From DASQHM01 sp035632095 (GTDB taxonomy: Bacteria > Pseudomonadota > Alphaproteobacteria > Ferrovibrionales > Ferrovibrionaceae), in NCBI GenBank assembly GCA_035632095.1, contig DASQHM010000051.1, positions 1-6,303 on the forward strand: DNA of 6,303 bases, written 5' to 3'. The notes below the pieces were generated by a model. The model ran no database searches. It was not told where the DNA came from and worked only from the letters and a program-made list of their open reading frames with translations. The stretch's first letter is position 1; the number at the start of each line of letters is the position of its first letter. The position numbers and the translations under genes are program-made. This document shows, piece after piece, positions 5,297-6,303 of the stretch.

Positions 5297-6303
5297 ATGC
5301 GGGACTGGTCGCACAAGCGGGCGGATGTAATTTTGGCGCAGGCCGGCGCGATGCCGCTTGACGCGTTGATGGCCGCGGCCGCTTCGCTCCGCGACGAGGG
5401 ACACGGCCCCGTGGTCTCGTATTCGCGCAAGGTCTTCATTCCGCTCACCAAGCTTTGCCGCGACGTTTGCCACTACTGCACATTTGCCGAGCGGCCGAGC
5501 AAGCATCGGCCGGCATACCTCGCCCGGGAAGACGTGCTGGCGATCGCGCGTGCGGGCGCGGCGGCCGGATGCCAGGAGGCCTTGTTCACCCTCGGCGACA
5601 AGCCGGAGCTGCGCTATCGCGCCGCAGCCGAAGCGCTCGACCGGCTCGGATTTTCCTCGACGCTTGCCTATCTCGCGGACATGTGCGGCGCGGTGCTCGA
5701 CGAGACCGGCATGTTGCCGCATGTGAATCCCGGCGTCATGACCGCCGCCGATATCGAGATGTTGCGCCCGGTCTCCGCATCCATGGGCCTGATGCTGGAA
5801 AGCGCGTCGGCAAGACTGTGCGAACCGGGTCAGGTGCATCACGGTTCGCCGGACAAGGTTCCCGAATTGCGGCTCGAAACCATGCGGCTCGCGGGCGAGC
5901 GCAAGGTGCCGTTCACCACCGGCATCCTTATCGGCATCGGCGAAACGCGGCTGGAGCGCGTCGAGGCCATCTTGCGCATCGCCGAACTGCACCGCCGCTA
6001 CGGTCACATCCAGGAAGTGATTGTCCAGAACTTCCGCGCCAAGCCGAATACGAAAGCCGCCGCTGCTGCGGAACCGGGCCTGGACGATCTCTTGTGGACG
6101 ATCGCCATGGCGCGGCTGGTGCTGGGCCCTGCCATGAACATCCAGGCGCCGCCCAATCTGTCGCCGAAGGATTTTCCGCAGTTGATCCGGGCCGGCTTGA
6201 ACGATTGGGGCGGCGTTTCGCCCGTGACGCCGGATCACGTCAATCCGGAAGCGCCGTGGCCGGAAACTGCCACGCTTCGCCAGGCGACGGAGGCCGAGGG
6301 CAA
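5297..6303 (+). CDS. cofG: 7,8-didemethyl-8-hydroxy-5-deazariboflavin (Fo) synthase, CofG or FbiC N-terminal half (3' end missing)
   Basis: Radical SAM enzyme of coenzyme F420 biosynthesis. CofG, working with CofH, makes the deazaflavin chromophore Fo from tyrosine and the ribityl-diaminouracil intermediate of flavin synthesis; in Actinobacteria and some others both halves are fused as FbiC. The 335 readable residues include SYSRKVFIPLTKLC and the [4Fe-4S] cluster motif CX3CX2C (C54, C58, C61, followed by TF), EALFTLGDKPE at 94-104, PHVNPGVM at 141-148, SMGLMLES at 162-169, PFTTGILIGIGE at 205-216, HIQEVIVQNFRAKP at 237-250, IQAPPNL at 282-288 and DWGGVSPVTPDHVNPE at 303-318. The match covers nearly a whole CofG domain; the window ends before it is clear whether a CofH half follows. 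The start is uncertain: ATG at 5297 has a weak GGGTGGA-type site six bases upstream, while in-frame ATGs at 5264 and 5216 would add an arginine- and glycine-rich tail through a hairpin. Confidence 0.92.
   Translation, partial: MRDWSHKRADVILAQAGAMPLDALMAAAASLRDEGHGPVVSYSRKVFIPLTKLCRDVCHYCTFAERPSKHRPAYLAREDVLAIARAGAAAGCQEALFTLGDKPELRYRAAAEALDRLGFSSTLAYLADMCGAVLDETGMLPHVNPGVMTAADIEMLRPVSASMGLMLESASARLCEPGQVHHGSPDKVPELRLETMRLAGERKVPFTTGILIGIGETRLERVEAILRIAELHRRYGHIQEVIVQNFRAKPNTKAAAAAEPGLDDLLWTIAMARLVLGPAMNIQAPPNLSPKDFPQLIRAGLNDWGGVSPVTPDHVNPEAPWPETATLRQATEAEG

Noticed and set aside
5210..6238. 342-codon minus-strand open frame opposite cofG
   Set aside because: The plus strand carries an unmistakable CofG with its radical SAM cysteines; the antisense frame is low-information and histidine/arginine-rich.

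Overview
The window is a GC-rich bacterial fragment with dense, short-spaced genes. The best guess is a Pseudomonadota-type genome, possibly Alphaproteobacteria, recovered as a metagenomic or draft contig. The taxonomic guess rests on base composition, the UrtA-type protein, the sigma-54 promoter and the F420 gene arrangement; no rRNA or marker phylogeny is available here. The first 33 bases are not genomic. They look like a poorly read Illumina adapter running into poly-G, so the true contig end lies at about position 34.

Left part (34-1649): a minus-strand gene for a urea-type ABC transporter substrate-binding protein (UrtA) lacks only its extreme C-terminus. Upstream is a 324-base intergenic region with a near-consensus sigma-54 (-24/-12) promoter pointing into urtA, a perfect leader hairpin between the predicted transcription start and the ribosome binding site, and an inverted repeat about 110 bases upstream of the predicted start, where a sigma-54 activator could bind. 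This fits nitrogen-limitation control of urea uptake.

Middle part (1650-4541): three consecutive minus-strand genes encode different luciferase-like (LLM class) flavin/F420-dependent oxidoreductases of 314, 303 and 317 residues in transcription order. They are separated by 59 and 22 bases and look like one operon. Their substrates cannot be read from the sequence.

Right part (4577-6303): two plus-strand genes diverge from the LLM operon across only 35 bases. The first is a free-standing nitroreductase-fold protein that resembles the C-terminal, dehydro-F420-reducing domain of actinobacterial FbiB. The second, cut by the window end, is a radical SAM protein matching CofG or the N-terminal half of FbiC, which makes the deazaflavin chromophore Fo. 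A strong bulged hairpin lies between them.

Taken together, the right and middle parts form a compact coenzyme F420 locus: two biosynthetic genes diverging from three candidate F420-using oxidoreductases. That points to a local F420-dependent catabolic or redox module in an organism outside the classical actinobacterial and archaeal F420 groups. The urea uptake gene next to it appears to be a separate transcription unit under its own nitrogen-type promoter.
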